DNA from: Bacteroidia bacterium
GTDB lineage: Bacteria > Bacteroidota > Bacteroidia > 2-12-FULL-35-15
Reading direction: 5' to 3'
DNA length: 51,172 nt
NCBI GenBank assembly: GCA_020051175.1
Contig: JAGVJJ010000037.1
Coordinates: 1 to 51,172 of the forward strand
Translations under genes and position numbers: made by a program
Shown: one piece after another, positions 36,484 to 46,100 of the stretch
How the letters are laid out: every line of letters starts with the position of its first letter
Position numbering within the stretch: position 1 is the first letter of the stretch
Notes under the pieces: generated by a model
The model's input: only the letters and a program-made list of their open reading frames with translations
Databases searched by the model: none
What the model was told of the DNA's origin: nothing

Positions 36484-37527
36484 ATGAAAAAAATTTACAC
36501 CCTTATTACGATTTCAGCAATTGCTTTAGGCGCAAATGCCCAGCAAAAATCTTTGAGAACAGGAGCTAAAAATGTTCATGAACTTAAAGTTAATCCAAGC
36601 GTTCATTTAAGCGCTGCAGTTGGCGATACTTTAATGTACATGCCTTTTCCTGAAACTTATGTTGTTGACCCAAATGATAATTCAGCTTTCCAGGTTGAGT
36701 TTGAAGACGTTGACGCTCTTACACCAAACAACGCTGGAGCAGATATGGACTGGGCTTTGTACTATTCTACTGATTCCAGCCTAAACGGTTCTATGAACCC
36801 AACAAATAACAACTATTACCACCCGTGGGAAGATTCCAACGTGGATTCAGCTTTCTTTATTTCTGCAACTTCTTGGTTTAACCCTGCAGGACAGGCAAAC
36901 AACTGGTTTATGTTCGGGCCTATTACTTTGGCTGAAGGTGGTATCCTTAAATGGTACGACAGAACAAATCCAGGATACAGGGATGGATACAAAGTATATG
37001 CAACAACATCTGCTTCTTCTCCAATCACTTTCTCGGACTTTGCTGATGCTCCGTTCTACACAAAATTAGATGCATCTCCATCGCCTACTGCTGCTACAGA
37101 TACTACCTGGGTGTTAAGGACTGCCGTTATCCCTCCTGCGTATGAAATGCAGTCAGTTTATATCGGCTTCCAGCACGATGCAAACGATATGGATGTATTG
37201 TACCTTGATGAAATTTTAATGGTTGCTGCTGGCCTTGGAATTAACGAAAACGCTTTCGTTAATGGTGTTAAAGTTGCACAAAACTCTCCTAACCCATTCT
37301 CAAACGTAACTACTGTAAATTACGAACTTCAGAAATCAGCAAACGTTGCTTTTGAAGTGTATGATTTAACAGGTAAAAAAGTTGCTGAGCAAACAGAAGG
37401 CAACCAGGTTGCCGGAAGACATGCTTTGAAATTCAATGCAGATCAGCTTCCTGCAGGTGTTTATTACTATTCTTTAGTTGTAAATAAAGCTGCTGCAAAC
37501 GTTATGAAAATGGTGGTGATTAAATAA
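36484..37527 (+). CDS. T9SS type A secreted protein with choice-of-anchor-J-like domain
   Basis: The 347-residue protein has a signal peptide (1-19, ending NAQ) and a jelly-roll region (about 75-245) with features of the cleaved-adhesin/choice-of-anchor J domain: NNWFMFGPITL, then RDGYKVYATT, then YIGFQHDANDMDVLYLDEIL. The C-terminal ~80 residues are a type A sorting domain (NSPNPFSNVTTVNYEL, then VYDLTGKKV, then GVYYYSL, ending MKMVVIK), which routes it through the type IX secretion system for attachment to surface lipopolysaccharide. A good promoter precedes it and a terminator follows, so it is probably a single-gene, well-expressed unit. A peptidase or glycosidase domain is not visible; the role is probably adhesion. 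Confidence 0.85.
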   Translation: MKKIYTLITISAIALGANAQQKSLRTGAKNVHELKVNPSVHLSAAVGDTLMYMPFPETYVVDPNDNSAFQVEFEDVDALTPNNAGADMDWALYYSTDSSLNGSMNPTNNNYYHPWEDSNVDSAFFISATSWFNPAGQANNWFMFGPITLAEGGILKWYDRTNPGYRDGYKVYATTSASSPITFSDFADAPFYTKLDASPSPTAATDTTWVLRTAVIPPAYEMQSVYIGFQHDANDMDVLYLDEILMVAAGLGINENAFVNGVKVAQNSPNPFSNVTTVNYELQKSANVAFEVYDLTGKKVAEQTEGNQVAGRHALKFNADQLPAGVYYYSLVVNKAAANVMKMVVIK

Positions 37528-37547
37528 TTCATCAATACCTTTTAGTT

Positions 37548-37577
37548 AAAAAGCTCACTGAAAGGTGAGCTTTTTTT
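37548..37577 (+). terminator. Terminator after the type A secreted protein gene
   Basis: GCTCAC (37553-37558) pairs with GTGAGC (37565-37570), flanked by an A run and followed by seven T residues. Confidence 0.88.
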
Positions 37578-37718
37578 GTTTTATACCCACTCCCTGGCCT
37601 TTATGGGTTTTAATACCAAACAATACGTTGATTTGGCTGTTGGCACAGGAATCTTCTGTTAAGTAGCCGATTATTGCCTGCCTAACAGAGAAATATTTAC
37701 TAAAAATGAGCATTAATA

Positions 37719-37750
37719 TTTGTAATTATAAATATGCTTTTCTAAATTTG
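37719..37750 (+). promoter_or_regulatory. Bacteroidota promoter (TTTG-N20-TAAATTTG)
   Basis: TTTG at 37719-37722 and TAAATTTG at 37743-37750 are separated by 20 bases, and the start codon lies 38 bases further on. Confidence 0.65.
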
Positions 37751-37787
37751 TAAATCTTAAAAAAATACTAACATTTAAAAATACCCT

Positions 37788-38930
37788 ATGAAAAAATATT
37801 TACTACTAACAGGTGCGTCTTTATTGTTTGCCAATATGTTCGCACAGCAAACACTGACACCTGCCCACAAAGTGGAGAATCAAAATGCATTTAAAGCTGC
37901 ACGTTTTGCGAATCAGCAGTCTGCTAACGAAAGAAATTCAAATGCCATTACTTCCGGTTATATAGATTATTCCTGGCAGAATTATAATGACATGTCTTTT
38001 GTATGGCAGTTTAACTCAAACTTTACCTCTGCCGATACTGCAATTAACTACATCGGTGTGTCTTTGACACCTTTCCAGGGAATATTCAACTATGACGATA
38101 ATGAATTAGATTTTCAGTTTGCTTACCCTAGTAATTATACATATACAATTGATAGTGTTTTTGCAACCATGTCGCATGAAAACAACAGTGGCGATACAAA
38201 CATGGTGGTAGTGCAGTTGGTTCAGGCTACAAATGCCGGTGCATTAACTTCTACTTCTACAGTTAAATGGGCAGATACCATTATAACAACTACTTCATTA
38301 TCTCCTGGCGGGAACTGGTTAGGTGCCGGTGCTACATTTACTGCTGGAATTGAAGCTGCTTATACCACTACTGCCGGTGCGAAAATGGGTATCGTTCTAA
38401 GATACTATGCTCCTGATGCAGATTCTATGGGTGTTGTCGGATCAGCTGTAGACGATGGAACAGGACAAGGTACTACTACACAGTCTCCATTTCCTACTTC
38501 TTATATGCAACTTCCTCCAAACATTCCTACAATTGCCGCTTGCCGGAACATTGGTTATGGCAGCCCAATTGGTTCGTCTGGTTGGTTCCAGGCCCAGGAC
38601 TGGGAAATATGGGCTAAAGTTACCTTCAATGATATCACTGGTATCAGTGATAACGAAATGAATAAAACTGCTACTTTGTATCAGAATATTCCTAATCCGG
38701 CTAATAATTCTACTTTAATTAAATATGACCTTGCAAAGTCTGCTTCTGTAAGTATTGCGTTTTATGATGTAACAGGAAAAAAAGTAAAAGAAGTTGTTGA
38801 AGGTGAAAAACATCCTGGCAACTACCAGGTTCGTGTAGGGATCGAAGACCTATCAAAAGGTGTTTATTTCTATAAATTGAAAACATCTAACGGAATTGAA
38901 CTGACAAAAAGAATGGTTATTACAGAATAA
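37788..38930 (+). CDS. T9SS type A secreted protein
   Basis: The 380-residue protein has a signal peptide (1-19, ending MFAQQ) and a body (about 60-290) of beta-rich sequence without a family I recognise. The C-terminal type A sorting domain contains YQNIPNPANNSTLIKYDL, FYDVTGKKVKEV, KGVYFYKL and ends TKRMVITE. The tail makes T9SS export and surface attachment very likely. It is bounded by its own promoter and terminator. The middle part contains many Thr and Asn residues and pairs of Cys-poor strands, compatible with an adhesive or structural surface protein. I cannot give a more exact function. Confidence 0.82.
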   Translation: MKKYLLLTGASLLFANMFAQQTLTPAHKVENQNAFKAARFANQQSANERNSNAITSGYIDYSWQNYNDMSFVWQFNSNFTSADTAINYIGVSLTPFQGIFNYDDNELDFQFAYPSNYTYTIDSVFATMSHENNSGDTNMVVVQLVQATNAGALTSTSTVKWADTIITTTSLSPGGNWLGAGATFTAGIEAAYTTTAGAKMGIVLRYYAPDADSMGVVGSAVDDGTGQGTTTQSPFPTSYMQLPPNIPTIAACRNIGYGSPIGSSGWFQAQDWEIWAKVTFNDITGISDNEMNKTATLYQNIPNPANNSTLIKYDLAKSASVSIAFYDVTGKKVKEVVEGEKHPGNYQVRVGIEDLSKGVYFYKLKTSNGIELTKRMVITE

Positions 38931-38945
38931 TTTTTGTAAGCAAAT

Positions 38946-38985
38946 AAAAAAGGGGGTTGTCTATTGTTTAGGCAGCCCCCTTTTA
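38946..38985 (+). terminator. Terminator after the second type A protein gene
   Basis: AAAAGGGGG (38948-38956) pairs with CCCCCTTTT (38976-38984), extended by G-U and Watson-Crick pairs to about 38962/38970. The run of T residues forms the 3' side. Confidence 0.85.
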
Positions 38986-39117
38986 GTATAAAGCCGGTTG
39001 TATATCAGATTTTTGTATTTTGGCCTGTGTTTGGTACTTTATTTGTTACTGTTTGACGTTGTTTTGTAAATTATAACAATAGTGCCCCGTTAGCCGTTTT
39101 TTTAGTATTGCAAAATC

Positions 39118-39528
39118 ATGAAAAAATATTTTTTCCTTTTTCTTTTATCTGTGGCTTTGAATACTATTTCTTTTTCCCAGGAAGAGAATAAATACGTTGG
39201 TACCATTAAGGTCCAGAAAAAGGGACATCTTATAAAAACACAATACGACAATATCAATTTCAGGCTTGTGGGTATCGATCAATATGGCAATGTATTGGAT
39301 ACTGCAGTAATTGAGTTTAAAATTTCAGTAACCATACGAGGTATTTTCCACTCCGAGAAAAATACAGGACCCATACTAAGTGCCAATATGCAGCAGCTTT
39401 TGGACAGGGCCGATGACAGCACCAAAATATTTTTCGATAATATAAAAGCCAAAGACCGTGACGGTACTGTGATTGACATGCCTAAGTTTCAATACATGCA
39501 AGGGTTCCGGAATAGTGAGCAGGAGTAG
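39118..39528 (+). CDS. Small secreted protein resembling the C-terminal domain of GldM
   Basis: The 136-residue protein has a signal peptide (1-20, ending SFSQ) and about 115 mature residues. Its end, SANMQQLLDRADDSTKIFFD followed by NIKAKDRDGT, resembles the last domain of GldM, the periplasmic shaft of the type IX secretion/gliding motor (pattern: M..LL.R......FF.NIKAK..DG). GldM itself is over 500 residues with a membrane helix, so this is not GldM but may be a stand-alone domain that binds the same partners. It stands alone between a terminator and the convergent helicase gene. The similarity was seen by eye and is moderate; otherwise the gene would be called hypothetical. Confidence 0.6.
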   Translation: MKKYFFLFLLSVALNTISFSQEENKYVGTIKVQKKGHLIKTQYDNINFRLVGIDQYGNVLDTAVIEFKISVTIRGIFHSEKNTGPILSANMQQLLDRADDSTKIFFDNIKAKDRDGTVIDMPKFQYMQGFRNSEQE

Positions 39529-39646
39529 TTGCTGAGCCTGGAGTGATTTACTTATGGGTATAACCCCTTATTGCGTATTTGTCTAACACTTGTTTTCATT
39601 AGGTCTCCGTTTCGTAAATTCGTAACCATTCGTTTATCCGCAACCG

Positions 39647-41083
39647 TTATTCATAACCCTCGTAAAACTCCTTATTGAAATTCACAAGCCCCAGTCGCTG
39701 TGTAGCCCTTGATACTGCGGTATACAGCCATCGTAAATATTCTGTATTTATCATTTCATCGGTTACATAACCCTGCTCTACAAATACACAGGGCCATTGT
39801 CCGCCTTGCGCTTTGTGGCAGGTAACCGCATAAGCAAACTTAACCTGTAGCGCATTGAAGAACCCATCTTCCTTTATTTTTTTCAGTCTGAGCTTCCTGT
39901 CAGCCACATCTGCATAATCCATTGATACGGATTCGTATAGTTTTTTATTATCGGCCTGTGACAGGGCAGGGGCTTCGCTCATAATGGTATCCAGCAGCAA
40001 CCGTACTTCCAGCTCCGGTTCATCCGGATAATCCACCAGTCGCATACGCACATCTGCAAAACGGAATCCATGCATTTCTTGTATCTTCCCAACGCGCTGA
40101 AGCTGTATGATATCCCCGTTGGCAATAAACCCGGCTTTCGATTCTTCGGGTAGCCAGAAATAATTGTTTTTCACTACCATCATATAATCACCCGATGACA
40201 GCTCATCTTCCTGCCATCGTATTCTGGCCCTTATCTGCTGGTTAAAAATATTCGCCCTTTTGTTGGAACGGCAAATCACCATCACATCCTCAGCACCATA
40301 TTCATCGTATGCCTTGTTCAACGCGTCTTCCAGATCGCCTCCTTCAATACGCGAAATGTCGGTAAATGGAGCCAGGTTAAAATGCGGTTTGCTGCCTTCA
40401 TCATTCTTTATCTGGTTGCGGATGGCAGTAGCATTTGAGAGTATGCCTGAATTTTCACCTTGCCGCACCACTTCCGTAAGCTCATGCGACTCGATGGAGA
40501 AGTAAAATGTGGCTTTCAGATACTCAAGGTCAAGGGCCGGGCTCACATCAAGGCCTACCGGTGGAAGCTGTGCCGTATCGCCTATAAATAAAAGCTTGCA
40601 ATTATTACCGCTGGTAACATAGTCGATCAGGTCTTCCAGCAGGCTGCCATTACCAAACATGCCGCCACCGCTTAAGCCACCCGTATTGGAAATCATGGAA
40701 GCCTCATCCACAATAAAAATGGCATCCTGGTGTAGGTTTTGCTGCAGCTGAAAAGCAAGTCCACCGTCAATGGTAGGTTTTCTGTAATAAATTTTTTTAT
40801 GTATGGTGTATGCCTGCTGCTTGGTATAGTTGGTAAGCACTTTGGCTGCCCGCCCGGTTGGTGCAAGCAGCACGGCTTTCCCTTTTATCAGGGGCAGGCT
40901 CTTCACCAGCGAACGCACGATTGTTGTTTTGCCGGTGCCCGCATATCCCTTTAAAACAAACAGTTTCCCCGGATCGGGTCCCAGCATAAAATCCGATAGC
41001 TTGGTAAGCAGGATGCGCTGGCCCGGAGTAGTTTCAAATGGAAAATTCTTTAATAAAATGCTGTTAAACTCCTGCGGACCCAT
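39647..41083 (-). CDS. RecD-like ATP-dependent DNA helicase (UvrD_C_2 domain)
   Basis: The 478-residue superfamily 1 helicase has a Walker A motif GYAGTGKTTIV (46-56), a Walker B IFIVDEASMIS, motif III LLFIGDTAQLPPVG and the C-terminal motifs YAVTCHKAQGGQWPCVFVE and YTAVSRATQRL. This is the RecD/Dda/Pif1-like layout without RecBC partners. It is shorter than RecD2 and lacks its N-terminal extension. It probably unwinds DNA with 5'-3' polarity in repair or replication-fork processing. Copies of the TTCGTAAATTCGTA intergenic repeat lie on both sides of the gene. Its start at 41083 is within 20 bases of the first upstream copy. Confidence 0.88.
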   Translation of the reverse strand: MGPQEFNSILLKNFPFETTPGQRILLTKLSDFMLGPDPGKLFVLKGYAGTGKTTIVRSLVKSLPLIKGKAVLLAPTGRAAKVLTNYTKQQAYTIHKKIYYRKPTIDGGLAFQLQQNLHQDAIFIVDEASMISNTGGLSGGGMFGNGSLLEDLIDYVTSGNNCKLLFIGDTAQLPPVGLDVSPALDLEYLKATFYFSIESHELTEVVRQGENSGILSNATAIRNQIKNDEGSKPHFNLAPFTDISRIEGGDLEDALNKAYDEYGAEDVMVICRSNKRANIFNQQIRARIRWQEDELSSGDYMMVVKNNYFWLPEESKAGFIANGDIIQLQRVGKIQEMHGFRFADVRMRLVDYPDEPELEVRLLLDTIMSEAPALSQADNKKLYESVSMDYADVADRKLRLKKIKEDGFFNALQVKFAYAVTCHKAQGGQWPCVFVEQGYVTDEMINTEYLRWLYTAVSRATQRLGLVNFNKEFYEGYE

Positions 41084-41099
41084 ACATGTAACGAATATA

Positions 41100-41277
41100 T
41101 ACGAATTTACGAATTATTTGATCGGCAATGGATGTTAATTGCTTTATGCTATGTTTTATAGTATTATAACAATTATAACACGCGCAGATTCGTAAATTCG
41201 TATATATTCTTTATCTGTACTAGCATTCGTATTAGCATAAATCAGTCATTCATTGAGTTATCTTTCGTAAATTCGTA
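41100..41277. repeat. Three copies of the intergenic 14-mer TTCGTAAATTCGTA
   Basis: Exact copies lie at 41100-41113 (inverted), 41189-41202 and 41264-41277, within the divergent spacer between the helicase and DUF3822 genes. Two further exact copies lie at 16277-16290 and 39611-39624. Each is the hexamer TTCGTA repeated directly with two A between. All five are intergenic. Confidence 0.8.
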
Positions 41278-41297
41278 CAGATTAGTAATTAGTACAT

Positions 41298-42170
41298 ATG
41301 ATTACAGAATTAAATAATAAAATTACCACCCATACCGCTTTTGTTGATGAAGCTTTTGATCAGGCCAGGGCACTGGGCTATCAGCTGGTGGTACAGATTG
41401 GTTTGGATGGGGCGCAGCTTGCGGTGAAGGAAATTCAGAAGAACAAATTCATTGCGCTGGAAAACTACCATTTTAAAGATGCCTTCAGCTTTGATATGGT
41501 TACCGATTTGTGGACTGTGCTTAGCGCTGAAAGCAAGCTTCTTTTGCCGAAGTACAAACAGGTAACCTGCATTGTTGTGAGCAACCATTCAACTATAGTG
41601 CCTTCCCCTCTTTTTGAAGAAAGTAAAAAAGCCGCATACCTGAAATTCAACTCTTCCATTGAACCTACAGACTGGATTGGGGTTGACGATATAAAAAACC
41701 TGGATGCAAAAAACATCTTTGCAATACCGCAGGTTTTGAAAGATAAGCTGGAGACTCAATTTGTACGCCCTGTATATCATCACTGCTCCACAGTGCTACT
41801 GGAAAGCCTTTTAGGGCAAAATAAAAATCAGGCTTCTAAAAAACTGTTTGTTCATATTCATCCATCCCGCTTTGAGGCTATTGTGCTGGAAGGAAAAAGA
41901 CTGCTGTTTTACAATACCTTTCAGTTCCTGACTCCGGACGATTTTCTGTATTACCTGTTGTTCATATATGAGCAGCTTCAGATGAACCCCGAAACCCAGG
42001 AAGCAGTGTTTATAGGAGAAGTAGAAAAAAATTCTGAGTTCTATAACCTAGCACTTCGTTATATACGCACTGTAAAAATGGGAGAACGCACAGATACTGC
42101 CGAATACAGCTATCAGTTGCAGACTTTGCCACGGCACAGTTTTTTTACAGTTTTTAATAGTTATCTGTAG
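41298..42170 (+). CDS. DUF3822 family protein
   Basis: The 290-residue cytoplasmic protein matches the Bacteroidota-specific DUF3822 family: QLVVQIGLDGAQLAVKEI near the N-terminus, then HPSRFEAIVLEGKRLLFYNT and TPDDFLYYLLFIYEQL in the C-terminal half. The two beta-rich halves are consistent with an ASKHA (actin-like ATPase) type fold, but I see no clear nucleotide-binding motifs. The neighbour rsmD, 107 bases downstream on the same strand, is the usual partner of this family, so a link with ribosome assembly or CoA metabolism has been suspected. The function remains unknown. Three repeat copies lie in its upstream region. Confidence 0.75.
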   Translation: MITELNNKITTHTAFVDEAFDQARALGYQLVVQIGLDGAQLAVKEIQKNKFIALENYHFKDAFSFDMVTDLWTVLSAESKLLLPKYKQVTCIVVSNHSTIVPSPLFEESKKAAYLKFNSSIEPTDWIGVDDIKNLDAKNIFAIPQVLKDKLETQFVRPVYHHCSTVLLESLLGQNKNQASKKLFVHIHPSRFEAIVLEGKRLLFYNTFQFLTPDDFLYYLLFIYEQLQMNPETQEAVFIGEVEKNSEFYNLALRYIRTVKMGERTDTAEYSYQLQTLPRHSFFTVFNSYL

Positions 42171-42277
42171 CCCCTTGCACCAATTACTGTTATCCTGTTA
42201 ACGGTTATAGTAAACTAATAACGGATAACAAATAACAAAAGATAACCAATAACCAAAACTCCGACTCTGGCTAAACA

Positions 42278-42823
42278 ATGAGAATCATAAGTGGAAAATA
42301 CAAAGGAAGAATGCTTCACCCGCCTAAGAATCTACCGGTTCGGCCCACTACCGATTTCGCAAAAGAAAGCCTTTTTAATATTCTGAACAACTATATTGAT
42401 TTTGATGGCCTCAAAGTGTTGGATTTATTTGCCGGTACAGGCAACATCACCTTTGAGTTTGTTTCAAGGGGTAGTACGGATGTGACCAGTGTGGATAGTA
42501 GTTACGCCTGTTGTGAATTTATTAAGAAAACCATTGTCGCTCTTGAAATGAAAGATGCGGTAAGGGTTATAAAATCAGATGTTTTTACATTTCTGAATAA
42601 GAACCTCAATACTTATAACCTTATTTTTGCAGATCCCCCTTACGATATGGACCCCGATAAATTTCAGTCCCTTGCTGAAAGTGTTTTAAGTAAAGATATG
42701 CTGAAGCCGGAGGGCTGGTTGATTATTGAGCATGGGGAACGTATCACCTTTGCTGAACACCCTTTTTTTGTTGAGCATCGCAAATATGGCAATGTTAATT
42801 TTTCATTCTTCCAAAAGGGTTAA
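42278..42823 (+). CDS. rsmD: 16S rRNA (guanine966-N2)-methyltransferase RsmD
   Basis: RsmD methylates G966 of 16S rRNA in the 30S subunit with SAM. The 181 residues start with the typical MRIISGKYKGRMLHPPKNLP and RPTTDFAKESLFNIL. The SAM site is VLDLFAGTGNITFEFVSRG (48-65) and the catalytic motif is DPPY (119-122; IFADPPYDMDP). Length and motifs fit the family well. The gene follows the DUF3822 gene in the same direction with a spacer of simple AAC/TAAC repeats, typical of this genome's intergenic DNA. No regulatory element was identified. Confidence 0.93.
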   Translation: MRIISGKYKGRMLHPPKNLPVRPTTDFAKESLFNILNNYIDFDGLKVLDLFAGTGNITFEFVSRGSTDVTSVDSSYACCEFIKKTIVALEMKDAVRVIKSDVFTFLNKNLNTYNLIFADPPYDMDPDKFQSLAESVLSKDMLKPEGWLIIEHGERITFAEHPFFVEHRKYGNVNFSFFQKG

Positions 42824-43145
42824 ACCGTCCGATATTAACACTCCGCTGTTCATTTTATTTATTAGCTCACCTTTCTTAGCACCCATCTTTATATAATTTC
42901 GTTGCAGGTAAATTGGCAATAAGGCTGTTAATTCAGTTTTAGGCTTCAAAGAATATGTGAAAAGTAGTCTCCGGTAAAGGCTGAAGGCCATTTTTTTAAT
43001 ATCTTTGGTTGTTTGCGAGTCACAGAACTATTTTGTTAAATTACACGTAAAAGTTAAAAATTGATGCTACCCGGATGACAGCGGTTGTTATAAAAATAAA
43101 ATCTCTGACTTAATTGTTTTAAAATCAAAAACTTACCATACTCTG
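42824..43145 (+). other. Intergenic region and leader of the giant adhesin gene
   Basis: This 322-base spacer holds a TATCTTTG box at 43001-43008 that fits the -7 consensus, which would give a leader of about 130 bases before the adhesin start. No -33 TTTG is clear. I see no coding frame with family features. Confidence 0.45.
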
Positions 43146-46100
43146 ATGAGAAAAATTTTACTCTTTTTAATTCCTCTACTTGCTATTGCCGGTATCGCTG
43201 AAGCCCAGACCAACCTGTCGGTTTCCAATTTCTTTGCCGGTGCTGACGGTTGTGCATTATCTGCTAACCGAAATGTATCTGTCGGACTCGAAAATGTGGG
43301 TTCAACTGACCTTAGTAACGTTTCTTTTAACCTTTCCTATACAATAAATGGAGGGGCACCGGTAACCGATTTTGGTATTACCATTTCCAGTTTACCTGCC
43401 GGACAAACATACACCTATAACTTTTCTACATCTGCTAACCTTTCTGCACCGGGACCCTACAATTTTGTGTGTTATGTATCCGGTCTTGCAGGCGATGCAG
43501 ACCAAAGTAATGATACAACTTTTACAACTGTAACAAATAAGGCATCTGTTGGTGGTGCTGTTACTGCAAGTGATACTGTTTGCCAGGGAACAAACAGCGG
43601 AACTTTAAATCTTGGGCCTCATACTGGAAATGTATTAAGGTGGGAGTCCTCACTTAACGGGATCAACTGGACAAATATTGGTAATGCCGGCAGTACCAGC
43701 TATACGTACAATAACCTGGCGGATACCACTTATTACCGTGTTATTGTAAAGAACCTCACTTGCCCTATCGATTCTTCCTCTTACGCTAAAATCACAGTTA
43801 CACCTATACCTTTCCTGAGCAGCAGCTTGTCAACCGGGGTTTGCAGCGGTAGCACCTTCAGTTATATCCCAACAGGAACAGTGCCGGGTTCTACTTTTAC
43901 CTGGTCAAGGGATTCTGTAGATCACATTACTCCGGTTTCTTCATCGGGTTCTGGTAATATAAGTGAAGTCATTTTCAGCGATACAAGTATTGCTGTATAT
44001 ACCTTTTATGATATTGTAACTACTGCCAACGGATGTTCCAACTCCGGTGAAACGGTGATTGTACGTGTTGATAGCACTACTCCCGGACCAGCTGGTACTA
44101 TTACAGGTGTAACACCAGTTTGCCAGAATACCTTTAATTTCCCATATTTCACGGCTGGCCTGGATCCTGACACTACTGCATGGTACACCTGGAGTTATAC
44201 AGGTACTGGTGCGAGCCGCTTTTCAGGTGGGCCTGCAACACCTTTCCCGGCAAGCAATTCAACCGGCTTGTTCTTTTCTCCTTCTGCTACTTCAGGCGAT
44301 CTTACTGTTACTGGTACCAATTATTGTGGTAGTGGGCCTCCATCTCCGGTTTATCCAATTACAGTTGATACGGCAGCACTTGCTACTGCCGGTGGACCGG
44401 ATAGTGCTTGCCAGACAGCTATTCCGCTTCCGATAATGCTTACCGGTGCCAGTGTTGGTGGTCCTTTTGCAATTGTTGGTACATGGTCAATCATTTCCGG
44501 TGGTGGAAGTTTAAATACTGTTACGCCAACGAATATGCCGGATACAGTTACTTATACACCTGCTCCTGGATATTTGGGGCCTGTGGTACTGCGTTTAACA
44601 ACCAATGACCCTGTTGGTGTGTGTGGAGCTGTTTTTTCTGATCGTTCTATACGTATTGATACTGCTGCTATTGCTATAGCCGGTGGCCCTGATGCGTTCT
44701 GCCAGTCACCTGTTGCTACTCCTATTACACTGAGCGGTTCAAGTGTTGGCGGACCTTTTGGAACAGTGGGTACATGGTCTATTGTTTCGGGTGGTGGAAC
44801 ATTAGGAACTGTTACCCCAACAAACAGGCCTGATACTGTAATATATACGCCTGTTGCAAATTATGCAGATACCATCACTTTGCAGCTTACCACGAACGAC
44901 CCGGGTACATCATGTGGGGTGGTTACAGCTTTACGCACAATCATTATAGACTCTGTGGCAGTTGTTGCTGCAGGTGCAGACACTACTATTTGTGCCGGAA
45001 GTACCTATACACTTGCCGGAACAATGGGCGGAGGTGCAACTTCTGTAACCTGGACAACTTTGGGTGATGGAACATTCAACGATTCTTCACTTGTGAATGC
45101 TGTATATACCCCCGGGGTAACAGATACCACAAATCATACTGTTACATTGGTTATTTCAACTGACGATCCTTTGGGTCCTTGTTCTTTCGTTACAGATACA
45201 ATGATTATAACAATAGACCCGGCACCATTGGTAAGTGCCGGGATCGATGATACTATCTGTGCCGGAAGTACCTACACTTTAGCAGGCTCTATTGGTGGCA
45301 GTGCCGTTACGTCCACCTGGACCACTTCTGGTGATGGTACTTTCAGCGACTCATCGCTTGTAAATGCAGTATATACTCCGGGGGTAACAGATACTGCAAA
45401 CGGCAGTGTTTTCCTGATTCTTACCACGAATGATCCTACTGGTGTTTGTACTGCGGCTTTTGATACCATGCAACTTGTGATCAACCCGCCTGCAACGGTT
45501 TCTGCGGGAGCAGATGCTGCAATATGTGCAGGTAGTACACTAACACTTGCCGGTTCAAGAACGGGCGGTGCATCGGCTTCTACCTGGACAACCACCGGGG
45601 ATGGTACATTCAGCGATTCATCACTTGTGAATGCTGTTTATACTCCTGGTGTAACGGATGTTACCAGTGGTACGGTTACACTTATTATTACCAGCGATGA
45701 TCCGGCAGGCCCTTGCCCGGTACTTGTTGATTCAATGGTGCTAACGATTGATCCGATTCCAACTGTTACAGCTGGTGCTGATGATTCTATCTGCGCTGAT
45801 GGTACTTTCACACTTGCAGGTGCAATTGGTGGTAGTGCAACATCGTTAACATGGACTACCTCTGGTGATGGTACTTTCAATGATTCTTCATTGGTAAATG
45901 CTATATATACACCTGGTCAGGCAGACTCAACGCTCGGAAGCGTTTACCTTGTTATCACTACAAATGATCCAGTGGGAGCTTGTATTCCTGTTACGGATAG
46001 CATGTTCCTGCTTGTAAAGCCTCCTGCAGTTGTTAGTGCAGGTGCCGACAATACCATTTGCTCGGGAACAACTTATACACTGGCGGGATCTCGTTCCGGA

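Noticed and set aside
42180..42277. Short AAC/TAAC-rich repeats before rsmD as a possible regulatory RNA
   Set aside because: Low-complexity words like these occur in several spacers of the window (for example before icd and near 15490) and show no stable structure by eye.
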